Shown piece after piece: positions 50,242-58,509 of a DNA stretch of 64,000 bases (positions are counted from its first letter, which is position 1; each line of letters opens with the position of its first letter). The position numbers were made by a program, and so were the translations under genes. The stretch is from positions 1 through 64,000 of the forward strand of contig DATGQE010000091.1 of NCBI GenBank assembly GCA_035304345.1, in the 5' to 3' direction. The notes below the pieces were generated by a model. The model worked only from the letters and a program-made list of their open reading frames with translations, was not told where the DNA came from and did no database searches. This DNA is from IDS-8 sp035304345 (GTDB taxonomy: Bacteria; Pseudomonadota; Gammaproteobacteria; Steroidobacterales; Woeseiaceae).

Positions 50242-50369
50242 TCGTGTCCCCAGTCCCCGATGCTGCGTCTCGGCCGGAAAACGACGGTACCGGCATGAAA
50301 CGCCACGATGATTGCACGAGGGATCGGAAGGTGCAACCCGGTCGCCGACGAGGCTCGAGTCGCTGATTC

Positions 50370-51635
50370 TCAGCCGCCGGGAGCGTTGGCTCCTGGCGAC
50401 CCCGATGTATCCATCACGACCTGGTCGTGCTGCATGAGGCGTTTGAAGAACACGCGCGCTGCTTCCGTGTCGCCGCGCTTTACCCACTCGTTGATCGGGC
50501 GGCTGCCGTCGATCGCGGCCAGCCAGCGTTTCTGTTGCGCGTCGATCGGCAGGTAAAGGTCCGTGTCGGTATGACCGCGGTTGATGAGCACGCCTGCCGC
50601 TCCGGCCGGCAGCCGGTGTTCCACGCAGACCGTATCGGGCATGCGAACAGGGACGTACCCCAGCCAGCGATCGTCGTCGAACTGCACATTCTGCGGCCCT
50701 CCCGGATGGTCGGCCCGATAGACGATCGCGCTGTGGCGGAGCATCGTGCCGCGAAAGAGCTCCATCGCCGCATAGCGCTCGCGCGCCGGCAACCGTGCCA
50801 GCACGCGGCGATGCGGAATGCCCGCCGCGGCGCCGCATTGCGGCAGGTAAGGCGCCTGCCGCAACCAACGGCCGAACTGCAACGCATTGCGGTCCAGGAG
50901 ATCGAAGAGCTCCGGCACGGAGTACGGCCGGTCCTGTGGGTTGAGCAATGCATCGGCGATTCCGGCCTCGGTCGTGAAATCCGAGGCTCTCCGGAGCAGC
51001 GGCGAGAGCGGGTGCTGGTCCGGGAGGGAGCGCAACGTGACTGCCAGGTCGGCAATGTCCCGGGACGAGGCTCCCACTCCCAGGCGGCGGCAGTATTCCC
51101 GGAGGAGGTAGATGCCCGCTCGGCCGTAGGGCGCATAGACCATGAGATGCAGCGCACCGTGGGGCTCCAGGGCGTCGTGCAGCGCCTGCAGCGCCGCGTC
51201 GGGGTCCGGCAGGTGATGGAGCACCCCCGTGCAGACGATGTGGTCGAACCGGCGACCCAGCCCGGCCGCGCGCTCGACGGGAAGCTCTGCAAGCTCGAGG
51301 TTGGCGAGCCCGTACTTCTGCCCGAGCTCCGCGGTGCGCTCGATGCTCCCCCGGCTCACGTCGATGCCGGTGACACGGGCGTGTGGCCAGCGTATGGCAT
51401 ACTTCGCAGCCTGCGACGTGCCGCATCCCGCGACGAGGACCGATCGGTCGTCACGGAACGAATCCGCCGGCCAGAGCAGGTGGTAGCTCGCGCGCTGTCG
51501 CAGGGGGTCGTTCCAACGCTCGCGATCGAGACTCGCGATCGGTGGGGGATAGGGATGACGCTCATAGAAGCGGCGCACCGCTGCGGTGATCTCCTCCGCG
51601 GAGGAGCCACTATGTGCGGGCTGCACGAGTGCCAT
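50370..51635 (-). CDS. Class I SAM-dependent methyltransferase, two-domain
   Basis: The 421-residue protein has an N-terminal segment with FYERHPYPPPIASLDRERW, then a Rossmann methyltransferase domain with motif I SVLVAGCGTSQAAK (65-78), the acidic Asp92 in VTGIDVSRGS, and the FDHIVCTGVLHHLPDPD motif. It is followed by a long C-terminal domain of about 200 residues that binds no recognised cofactor. Similar proteins occur as free-standing methyltransferases of unknown substrate. Start ATG 51635. It lies directly downstream of the arylsulfatase. Confidence 0.8.
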   Translation of the reverse strand: MALVQPAHSGSSAEEITAAVRRFYERHPYPPPIASLDRERWNDPLRQRASYHLLWPADSFRDDRSVLVAGCGTSQAAKYAIRWPHARVTGIDVSRGSIERTAELGQKYGLANLELAELPVERAAGLGRRFDHIVCTGVLHHLPDPDAALQALHDALEPHGALHLMVYAPYGRAGIYLLREYCRRLGVGASSRDIADLAVTLRSLPDQHPLSPLLRRASDFTTEAGIADALLNPQDRPYSVPELFDLLDRNALQFGRWLRQAPYLPQCGAAAGIPHRRVLARLPARERYAAMELFRGTMLRHSAIVYRADHPGGPQNVQFDDDRWLGYVPVRMPDTVCVEHRLPAGAAGVLINRGHTDTDLYLPIDAQQKRWLAAIDGSRPINEWVKRGDTEAARVFFKRLMQHDQVVMDTSGSPGANAPGG

Positions 51636-51757
51636 TGCCGCGAAAGAGCCTGCGCGTCGCGAGCGACCGACGTGGCGTCGTGCCGCGACGCCGTGCCCGG
51701 GCTTGCCGGACACAGAACCGACACAGCCTTACGGCAGGGGCGCCGCCCGGGTTCAGC

Positions 51758-53248
51758 CTAGTGATGTGCGCCACCTCCCGCGGTCTCGAGCTGTTCCATC
51801 ACCGCATCGAGGTTGAAGGATGCGGGCTTCTGGCGTGGCGGGAATTTCCGGAAGCTCTCGATCTGCCCGGCGACCGCGCCCTGCATCTCGTAGATCAGGT
51901 AGGCGTGCGAGATCAGCCAGTCCCAGTAGGTATTCGAATTTTCGTCCGCACGCTCGAAAGGGTCCCGCCGCAGGTGGAACATCTTCGGCATGCGCAGGTG
52001 TACGAACGGCTCCGCCCAGCACATGAGCTGCTTTGCCCTTTGCTCCATCAGCACGAGCTTCCAGTCGCCTAACCGCATCGCCAGCACGTCGCCGTCATCG
52101 CTGATGTAGTAGAACTCCTTGCGCGGGCTTTCGTCCGTCTCGCCCGTCAGGTACGGCAACATGTTCTCGCCATCGATGTAAACCTTGAACGTCTTGTCGC
52201 CGGCCTTGTATCCCTTCGCAAGCTTTTGCTTGACGTCGGGTTCGCCCGCGGCGGCGAGTAGTGTCGGCAGCCAGTCCTGGTGCGAAACGATTCCGTTCAG
52301 GACGGAACCAGGCTCGATCTTCCCGGGCCACCGGACAAACGCCGGCACGCGCCATGCGCCTTCCCAGTTCGTGTTCTTCTCCGACCGGAACGGCGTGATT
52401 CCACCGTCGGGCCACGTGTTGTAGTGCGGGCCGTTGTCCGTCGAGTACATTACGATCGTGTCCTCGGCGATGCCGAGCTCGTCGAGCTTGTCGAGCATCT
52501 GCCCGATGTGCTCGTCGTGTGCCACCATCACGTCGTTGTAGAAGCCCTGGCCGCTTTTGTCCTTGTGCTTCTCGGCCCGATGGGTCCGGAAGTGCATGGC
52601 CGTCGTGTTGTACCACACGAAGAACGGTTTGCCGTCTGCATGCGCCTTGTCGATGAATGCAAGCGCCTTCTCGGTGACCTCATCGTCGATCGTCTCCATG
52701 CGCTTCTTCGTCAGCGGGCCCGTGTCTTCGACCTTCTGCGCCCCGTTGCCCTGTGCGAACGCGTGCAGCACGCCGCGGGGACCAAAGCGCTTCTTGAATG
52801 CGGGATCTTTCGGGTAGTCCGGGTTCTCGGGTTCCTCTTCGGCGTTCAGGTGATACAGGTTGCCAAAGAACTCGTCGAAGCCGTGTGCGGTCGGCAGGAA
52901 CTCGTCTTTGTCGCCCAGGTGGTTCTTGCCGAACTGTCCGGTCACATAGCCGAGCGGCTTCAGCAGGTCGGCGATCGTCGGATCCTCGGCGCTCAGCCCG
53001 AGATCGGAGCCCGGCATGCCCACCTTGGTCAGGCCCGTGCGGACCGGGTTCTGCCCACAGATGAACGCGGCGCGGCCGGCCGTGCAGCTCTGCTGGGCAT
53101 AGTAGTCGGTGAAGGCCACGCCTTCGTTGGCGACGCGGTCGATGTTCGGCGTGCGATACCCCATCTGGCCGCGGTTGTTGTAGCTGATGTTCCACCAGCC
53201 GATGTCGTCACCCCAGAGAATCAGGATATTGGGTGTCTTGCTTGCCAT
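51758..53248 (-). CDS. Type I arylsulfatase (formylglycine-dependent), cytosolic
   Basis: The 496-residue protein hydrolyses sulfate esters. Cys55-Thr-Ala-Gly-Arg59 in QQSCTAGRAAF is the formylglycine site (CxAxR variant of CxPxR). The metal ligands include Asp14 and Asp15 in LWGDDIGW and the YSTDNGPH segment; Lys108 and His110 are in FGKNHLGD. Domain order is normal. There is no signal peptide, so the enzyme is cytosolic, unlike many sulfatases. The FGE gene 4.2 kb further along the same strand is the probable activator. Start ATG 53248 has GGGAGA upstream, and a dyad lies at 53,315-53,334. Confidence 0.93.
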   Translation of the reverse strand: MASKTPNILILWGDDIGWWNISYNNRGQMGYRTPNIDRVANEGVAFTDYYAQQSCTAGRAAFICGQNPVRTGLTKVGMPGSDLGLSAEDPTIADLLKPLGYVTGQFGKNHLGDKDEFLPTAHGFDEFFGNLYHLNAEEEPENPDYPKDPAFKKRFGPRGVLHAFAQGNGAQKVEDTGPLTKKRMETIDDEVTEKALAFIDKAHADGKPFFVWYNTTAMHFRTHRAEKHKDKSGQGFYNDVMVAHDEHIGQMLDKLDELGIAEDTIVMYSTDNGPHYNTWPDGGITPFRSEKNTNWEGAWRVPAFVRWPGKIEPGSVLNGIVSHQDWLPTLLAAAGEPDVKQKLAKGYKAGDKTFKVYIDGENMLPYLTGETDESPRKEFYYISDDGDVLAMRLGDWKLVLMEQRAKQLMCWAEPFVHLRMPKMFHLRRDPFERADENSNTYWDWLISHAYLIYEMQGAVAGQIESFRKFPPRQKPASFNLDAVMEQLETAGGGAHH

Positions 53249-53314
53249 GCGTGATCTCCCGCTGCCGTGTGTTGGGCCAGTAGTCCGATTTGCGCATAGA
53301 CGCACCGCCAAGCG

Positions 53315-53334
53315 TCATTGGACCTTTGGTCTAT
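53315..53334 (-). promoter_or_regulatory. Dyad upstream of the arylsulfatase
   Basis: In gene direction ATAGACCAAAGGTCCAATGA, with AGACC and GGTCC forming an imperfect inverted repeat around three bases. It lies 66 bases before the arylsulfatase ATG. Confidence 0.45.
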
Positions 53335-53368
53335 TGATCGCTGCCTGACGGTCTCGGGTAAGACAGCC

Positions 53369-54019
53369 TCAGCCGAACAGACCGATGTCGAACAGCATGC
53401 TGACGATCGCGAAGATGCCGATGGCAAGCAGCAGCACTGCGGTGACGAGTGTGAACGATACCGGGAACCGGGTTTCGCCGTGCAACAGGCCTTCGGCCAC
53501 CATTGACTCGCGTTCCTGCCGTATCCCGAGCATGAACTGCACGTGATAGACGATGCCGACTACCAGCATCGCGATGCCGAGCAGGACGAGCGCAACGCCG
53601 AAGTTTCGGGGGGCGGTGGCTCGAGTGATGATGTCGGCTTGCTGCAGTTTCTCGAACACCTGGTAGATCGTGAAACCGAAGCCGATCAGCGAGAGAGAGG
53701 TGCGGATCACCGCCATCAGCGTGCGCTCCGCCGCCATGCGCGTGCGCTGGAACGACATCCCGGTACGCCGCATGGACATGTCGGTGCGGCCGGTCGAGAG
53801 GTCGGTCCGGTGCGTGGACAGGTCCGTACGGTACTCGGAGAGCGACGTGCGGTGCTCCGACAATCCGGTCCGTTGATTCGACAGTCCGGTGCGATAAGCC
53901 GAGTAGCGGGTCGACGCATCCGGGGCGGACTCGTCTACTTCGGGGACCGGCGGTACCGGCGATTCGGGCAGTCGCTGCGGTCGCCGAGGCGGCTTGTTGC
54001 GGACCCGGGTGTTCACCAT
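53369..54019 (-). CDS. DUF202 membrane protein with heptapeptide-repeat head
   Basis: The 216-residue protein has a Pro/Arg-rich head (1-41), ten seven-residue units of the pattern xRTxLSx (42-111), and a DUF202-like membrane part with two or three helices (LIGFGFTIYQVF, ALVLLGIAMLVVGIVYHVQF, LVTAVLLLAIGIFAIVSMLF). The last repeat units (ERTLMAV, IRTSLSL) are the normal conserved start of DUF202, so the repeat looks like an expansion of that motif. Function unknown. Start ATG 54019 has AGGA upstream. It follows DUF502 by 34 bases. Confidence 0.8.
   Translation of the reverse strand: MVNTRVRNKPPRRPQRLPESPVPPVPEVDESAPDASTRYSAYRTGLSNQRTGLSEHRTSLSEYRTDLSTHRTDLSTGRTDMSMRRTGMSFQRTRMAAERTLMAVIRTSLSLIGFGFTIYQVFEKLQQADIITRATAPRNFGVALVLLGIAMLVVGIVYHVQFMLGIRQERESMVAEGLLHGETRFPVSFTLVTAVLLLAIGIFAIVSMLFDIGLFG
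53687..53896 (-). repeat. Ten 21-base repeats coding xRTxLSx
   Basis: The units read YRTGLSN, QRTGLSE, HRTSLSE, YRTDLST, HRTDLST, GRTDMSM, RRTGMSF, QRTRMAA, ERTLMAV and IRTSLSL, without gaps. All share R-T; hydrophobic Leu/Met at position 5 and Ser/Ala at position 6 are nearly invariant. The final units merge into the DUF202 fold. Confidence 0.9.
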
Positions 54020-54053
54020 TGGATCGTCCTTCGCTGTGCGGTATGCCCGGACG

Positions 54054-54773
54054 TTAACGCGGGGAAATTCCGGAATCGATGGGACCATCGTCCCCCTTCT
54101 GCGCCTGGGCGTACTGCGAGCGCCCCATTGCCGCCAGTAGCTCCGCGGATCCGGATCCCCAGCGGGCCACGATCCGGATGGCGCGCGCGAACGGCACGTC
54201 GATGCGATGGACGCGCTCCGGGGTCAGAATGTAGACCGTGCCGGCGAGCGGGGTGGGGACCGACGGCACGAAAACCGTGCAGCGGCCGTCGTCGAGCTCC
54301 TCCACGACGAAGGCCGGCACCAGCGCTTCCTCGATCTCGGCGAGTGCCGGTTGCCAGGCGTGCTCTTCCAGGTCGCCGGCCAGTTGGCGCGTCAGGCTGC
54401 GAAACAGGGAATAGCCAGGCAGTCGCCCGAGGACCGACAGCTCCAGCCGGTTGCTGGCGGCGCGACCCGTTGCGGTTTGCAGGGCGAGACCCACGCCGAG
54501 GCAGACGAGCACCACGAGCAGCAACGCGAGGAGATTGACCGTAGGCACCCAGGGCGGAAGGAGCGCGGCGATCGGATGCACCAGACCGGCGACCGTCTCG
54601 AGTATTCGCACGAGGAGCCAGAGCACCAGGTAAACGGGGAGCACGACGAGCGCGCCCCGGATCAGCGCGCTCCAGAGGAACTCCCAGGCACGTCTCATCT
54701 TCGGGCGGGCTGTAGCCGGGCGGTCATCCTCCTGCTTGCGGTCGCTGTCCCGCCTTCGCCGCGGCAATGACAT
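54054..54773 (-). CDS. DUF502 membrane protein
   Basis: A 239-residue protein of the DUF502 (COG2928) family, with two membrane helices (LIRGALVVLPVYLVLWLLVRI and VNLLALLLVVLVCLGVGLAL) and a cytosolic domain containing GYSLFRSLTRQLAGD, then VFVPSVPTPLAGTVYILTPE and HRIDVPFARAIRIVA, the family hallmark. Basic N-terminus (RRRRDSDRKQ). Function unknown. It is the first of DUF502-DUF202 and follows the DUF3313 gene by 24 bases. Confidence 0.87.
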   Translation of the reverse strand: MSLPRRRRDSDRKQEDDRPATARPKMRRAWEFLWSALIRGALVVLPVYLVLWLLVRILETVAGLVHPIAALLPPWVPTVNLLALLLVVLVCLGVGLALQTATGRAASNRLELSVLGRLPGYSLFRSLTRQLAGDLEEHAWQPALAEIEEALVPAFVVEELDDGRCTVFVPSVPTPLAGTVYILTPERVHRIDVPFARAIRIVARWGSGSAELLAAMGRSQYAQAQKGDDGPIDSGISPR

Positions 54774-54797
54774 GCTCCGCGGCCACGGTCGTCGGAG

Positions 54798-55535
54798 TCA
54801 TCGTCCGGAAGCATCGGCAATGCTTCCCGGCGAGTCGAGCTGTTCGAGCCACAGGCGGGCAGGTCGTGCCCAGGACTGGGCCAGCCGCCGCACTTCCGGC
54901 CAGACCGTCACGCTGTCCCCCTCGATCGCCCAGCCGTCCGACTCGGCGACTCGACCATCGACAGCCCTGACGAGGACTTCGTTGGTGACGGAGTCGCGCA
55001 GCTCGAGCACGAGCGTCGCCTCGCCGATTTCACTCAGGTACACGTCGCAGCGGCCGACGCATTCATCGACGGGAGGGACCCTGGACACGACATCGATCAG
55101 CGCTCCTGCAAGTAGCAGCACGCCCGGTCCCGGCTCCTGTACGATCTCGAACCGCTCGAGCTTCGAGAGCTCTTCCGCGAAAGCGGTCCGCATCTCCTCG
55201 TGCAGGCGTTTCCGATTCTCCTCGCTGATCGGGAACTCACCCTGGTCGTCCAGTCCTGGCCACCAGCGCTGACCGTCGTCGTCGACCGGCTTGAAGGACA
55301 TACCGGCGCCTGTGAGGATGAGGCCGGTGTAGGCACTGAGGTTCAGGTCGGGTTTCATCCACGCTGCGTCCATGGTCGCGTGATCGACGCGGTGCAGTCC
55401 ATCGTAGGTCACTTCCGCGCCCGGCCCGGTCTCGACCGCAGGATTGGCCGTGCACGACACCGTGCCGAAACCGACGGCCGCGAGCATCGCCGCGAGGACC
55501 AGGAGACGTGGCGCGAGATCCCGTAGTGCGTTCAT
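54798..55535 (-). CDS. DUF3313 putative lipoprotein
   Basis: The 245-residue protein has a hydrophobic signal (LLVLAAMLAAVGFGTVSC) with Cys28 in a weak lipobox (T-V-S-C), and then the DUF3313 domain, with the strands LILTGAGMSFKP, VLLLAGALIDVVSRVPP, and EIGEATLVLELRDSVTNEVL. Proteins of this family are often envelope-associated and occur beside sulfatase and DUF502-type genes. Function unknown. A decayed paralogue is at 46,290-46,526. It follows the next upstream gene by nine bases, so the two are co-transcribed. Confidence 0.82.
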   Translation of the reverse strand: MNALRDLAPRLLVLAAMLAAVGFGTVSCTANPAVETGPGAEVTYDGLHRVDHATMDAAWMKPDLNLSAYTGLILTGAGMSFKPVDDDGQRWWPGLDDQGEFPISEENRKRLHEEMRTAFAEELSKLERFEIVQEPGPGVLLLAGALIDVVSRVPPVDECVGRCDVYLSEIGEATLVLELRDSVTNEVLVRAVDGRVAESDGWAIEGDSVTVWPEVRRLAQSWARPARLWLEQLDSPGSIADASGR

Positions 55536-55544
55536 GACTCTGAC

Positions 55545-56102
55545 CTACTCTGCCGGCCGGACGGCCACGGCCAATGCCTCACCGTAGGTGACCTGCACCC
55601 GATCTCCCGGGCTCAGGCTCCTGATGAATTCCTGCATCTCGGGGTGCTCGACCACGACCTCGCGGGACTGGCCGCCCGGACCGGTGAATTCCACGGTGTT
55701 CTCCTCCGGGTCGACGGAATCGACGGTGACCACGGCGGTGTACATCATGCTGGCCGCACCCGCGGGCTTTTCGCCCGGCGGAGCGCGACGCGATTCGATG
55801 ACCACCGGCTCACCGCCAGTGCGGGCGGTGGGCGGGGCGTCGGTGAGCTCAGCGGCCAAGGCCTCGTAAAAGAGGACGTCGACGCGATCGCCGACCTCGA
55901 TCTGCTCGAAATTCCGGACCTTCTCTCCGGCTTCGACCACGAGCTCCTCCCCGTCCTCGTTGCGTAGCGTCACCAATCGGGTCTCCGGCTCGATCGCCGT
56001 GACCGTTGCGGTCATCCCTTCCGTGTTCTTGATGACAGCCGGTGCCTGGGCACCGGCAGCGACGCTGAGCAACAGAATCCCGAGGGTAGCTAACAGCCGC
56101 AC
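55545..56102 (-). CDS. Secreted protein of unknown function
   Basis: With the GTG at 56102, which has GGAG six bases upstream, the 185-residue protein has a clear signal peptide (MRLLATLGILLLSVAAGAQA). The mature part reads as two similar all-beta segments, each with TVTAIEPETRLVTLRNEDGE-like or VVTVDSVDPEENTVEFTGPG strands followed by GDRVDVLFYEALA or GDRVQVTYGEALA. This internal duplication suggests a small OB- or KOW-like fold. No family is claimed. An alternative in-frame ATG at 56162 gives a longer, less convincing signal. It is nine bases before DUF3313. Confidence 0.65.
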   Translation of the reverse strand: MRLLATLGILLLSVAAGAQAPAVIKNTEGMTATVTAIEPETRLVTLRNEDGEELVVEAGEKVRNFEQIEVGDRVDVLFYEALAAELTDAPPTARTGGEPVVIESRRAPPGEKPAGAASMMYTAVVTVDSVDPEENTVEFTGPGGQSREVVVEHPEMQEFIRSLSPGDRVQVTYGEALAVAVRPAE

Positions 56103-56228
56103 ATGCAGCTCCGATGATTTCTCAGCAACCCTCGATCGACGCGTGATGTCTTCGTGCCTCATTACCATGATCCTCCAGCGCAATCCCTGTTTCACCCGGT
56201 CCCTGTCTCCGTTTGCGAGAAGCTCCGG

Positions 56229-56939
56229 CTACCAGCGATAGCCAATGGAGATCGGCACGAAGTAGAAATCGTCGGAATCCGTGCTCACGTAGTGATACCT
56301 GGCTTCCACGAAGAACTTGCCGTCACCGGCCGGAAAGTCGTATCCGAAGCCCGCGTTGAGCCCGTACTCCGTGGAGGAGTCGCTCCCCTGGACGACGGAG
56401 CCGGGGCCCACGCCGCCGGGAACGCACCACCACCAGTACCACGGATCGCAGATCGGCGGGAAATAGACGAGCTGCGTATTGGTCACCGTCGCATCGATGA
56501 AGTTGGCGGTGACGCCGCCTACGACATAGAAGCCGCTGTCACTGTTGCCGGGACTCCAGATGGCGTTCACCGCGACCTGCCAGACCTCCACGTCGCCGTC
56601 ATCGATCTGCCCTCCGTTCTGTGGGTCCTGCTCGATGGCTTCGTTGATGGCGTCGATCGCTTCGCCGGAAAAATCGAACTTGGCCCAGGTCACCTCGCCC
56701 TGGATGCCGACCGGCCAGTCCGACGGCCAGTAGAGCACGCCGCCGCCGAGCGTCCAGTCGTCGTCCAGGATGTCGTCTGCATCGCTTTGGGGGAACGCCC
56801 AGCCGACGGAGACGTCGCCGAACCAGCTCCGGGCGCTGTCGTTCGGCCGTCCACCTGCCCATGCTGTCGCGGCCGTGAGCAGGCAGGTGACGGAAAGGAC
56901 GATGCCGCGGCAAGCTGCTGGAAGGCCGACAATTCGCAT
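56229..56939 (-). CDS. Outer membrane beta-barrel protein
   Basis: The 236-residue protein has a signal peptide (about 1-28, ending AWA) and alternating beta-strand patterns: SWFGDVSVGWAFPQSD, WTLGGGVLYWPSDWPVGIQG, GFYVVGGVTANF, and the final FFVEARYHYVSTDSDDFYF then GYRW. The terminal aromatic residue suits BAM recognition. It looks like an eight-stranded OmpA/OmpW-sized barrel. A WYWWW cluster (CDPWYWWWCVP) sits in a loop bracketed by two Cys, possibly disulfide-linked. Ligand unknown. Start ATG 56939; a dyad lies 62 bases upstream. Confidence 0.72.
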   Translation of the reverse strand: MRIVGLPAACRGIVLSVTCLLTAATAWAGGRPNDSARSWFGDVSVGWAFPQSDADDILDDDWTLGGGVLYWPSDWPVGIQGEVTWAKFDFSGEAIDAINEAIEQDPQNGGQIDDGDVEVWQVAVNAIWSPGNSDSGFYVVGGVTANFIDATVTNTQLVYFPPICDPWYWWWCVPGGVGPGSVVQGSDSSTEYGLNAGFGYDFPAGDGKFFVEARYHYVSTDSDDFYFVPISIGYRW

Positions 56940-57244
56940 GATCGTTCTCCACTGTGGGTGCTCGTTTCCTCACAGGAAGCTAACGAACGGCGCCGGCGCG
57001 GCCAATGAGACCTTCGACTAACGCTACCCGATGCCACTCTTACGGGACGGCGGAGGGCATGGTGACGTGCGCGAGTCGCTCTTGGGTTTGCAGTTCAGTT
57101 CGTGTCCGAATACGGGCGAGAGGGGCGTAAGCGGCATGACCCGGCGCGGCCGATGATCCTGCGACCATCGGCCGATCGATCCGCAGCCGGCCTTTCAGGC
57201 AACGAGCCCGGCCGTTCGAAGCAGCGGGGCCGCTCGCGGGCGGC
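56940..57244. other. Intergenic interval between the outer-membrane protein and fbp
   Basis: About 305 bases without a gene. It holds the dyad at 57,002-57,021 and a candidate -10 (TTAGCT in minus direction) for the outer-membrane protein. The rest shows nothing recognisable. No T-rich terminator for fbp was seen. Confidence 0.5.
57002..57021 (-). promoter_or_regulatory. Dyad upstream of the outer membrane protein
   Basis: In gene direction TTAGTCGAAGGTCTCATTGG. It matches the element before the BASS transporter at 13 of 20 positions and lies 62 bases before the start codon, close to the 66-base distance of the arylsulfatase element. Confidence 0.4.
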
Positions 57245-58324
57245 TTACACCCCGCCCGGCCCGGATCCCCCGGCAGCGACCGCGGCACCGCGGCCGCTCT
57301 CCGCATCGTGACGCGCGTGGTAGCGGCAGGCTTCCTCCACCTCCTTGCGCGAGCCGAGGAACACCGGTACCCGCTGGTGCAGGTGCTCCGGCTGGATATC
57401 CATGATCCGGCGGCGGCCGTCGAAGGCCGCGCCGCCGGCCTGCTCGACCAGCATGGCCATCGGGTTCGCCTCGTACATCAGCCGCAGCTTGCCGCGGCGG
57501 TCGGGTTCGCGCCGGTCCCAGGGATAGATGAAGATGCCGCCGCGCGTCAGGATCCGGTGCACGTCGGCGACCATCGATGCCACCCAGCGCATGTTGAAGT
57601 TTTTGCCGCGCGGGCCTTCCGCGCCGGCCAGCAGGTCCGCGACATAGGCCTGCATCGGCGCCTCCCAGTGGCGCTGGTTCGACATGTTGATCGCGAACTC
57701 GTTCGTTTCCTCCGGGATCCGGATGTCGCGGCGGGTCAGGTAGAACGCGCCCTGTTCGCGATCCAGGGTGAAGGCATGGGTGCCGTCGCCGACGGTCAGC
57801 ACCAGCAAGGTGCTGGGCCCGTAGATGCAGTAGCCGGCTGCCACTTGTGCGCTCCCGGGCTGGAGGAAGTGCTCGTCGCGCGGCTCGCCGGCATCGTCCG
57901 GCGCCCGCAGCACCGAGAAGATGGTGCCCACCGAGACGTTGACGTCGATGTTGCTGCTGCCGTCGAGCGGATCGAACAGCAGCAGGTAGTTGCCGCGCGG
58001 ATAGGCATCCGGGATCGGCGTGCAGTGCTTCATCTCCTCGGAGGCGCAGGCCGCCAGGTGCCCGCCCCAGGCATTGGCCTCGAGCAGGATTTCGTTGGAA
58101 AGGATGTCCAGCTTCTTCTGTGCCTCGCCCTGGACGTTGATGCTGCTTCCGCCTGCGCCGCTGACCGCATCGCCCAGCACGTCGCCGAGCGCACCCTTGC
58201 CGACCGCCACCGAGATCCGCTTGCAGGCGCGGGCCACCACCTCGATCAGCAGCCGTAGCTGGGGATTGATGTGGCCCTCGCGCTGGGCCTCGATCAGGAG
58301 CCGGGTCAGGGACGTTGCAGACAT
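57245..58324 (-). CDS. fbp: Class I fructose-1,6-bisphosphatase
   Basis: Fbp hydrolyses fructose-1,6-bisphosphate in gluconeogenesis. The 359-residue protein has the N-terminal helices, the metal-binding and catalytic LLLFDPLDGSSNIDVNVSVG, the FYLTRRDIRIPEETNEFAIN region, RGKNFNMRWVASMVADVHR, and KLRLMYEANPMAMLVEQAGG near the substrate pocket. The C-terminal 25 residues (RHDAESGRGAAVAAGGSGPG) are a Gly/Ala tail not usual for the family. Start ATG 58324. It stands alone and is divergent from the secreted protein gene. Confidence 0.96.
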   Translation of the reverse strand: MSATSLTRLLIEAQREGHINPQLRLLIEVVARACKRISVAVGKGALGDVLGDAVSGAGGSSINVQGEAQKKLDILSNEILLEANAWGGHLAACASEEMKHCTPIPDAYPRGNYLLLFDPLDGSSNIDVNVSVGTIFSVLRAPDDAGEPRDEHFLQPGSAQVAAGYCIYGPSTLLVLTVGDGTHAFTLDREQGAFYLTRRDIRIPEETNEFAINMSNQRHWEAPMQAYVADLLAGAEGPRGKNFNMRWVASMVADVHRILTRGGIFIYPWDRREPDRRGKLRLMYEANPMAMLVEQAGGAAFDGRRRIMDIQPEHLHQRVPVFLGSRKEVEEACRYHARHDAESGRGAAVAAGGSGPGGV

Positions 58325-58509
58325 GGAATCGCTCTCCTTGTGAAGGGGGCGCCCATTGTCGCCGTTCCTGTCGGGGATTTCTTGCCGGCGCGTCCCGGCC
58401 CTGCGGCCACGTTTATGCTATGCATGCGCGCTCGCTGCCCGGCGTGCGCCGCCCCGGCGCGGCGAGCGAGGTGGCCCGAATGTGGCGCGCGCCCGGCGGC
58501 CGGACTAAG

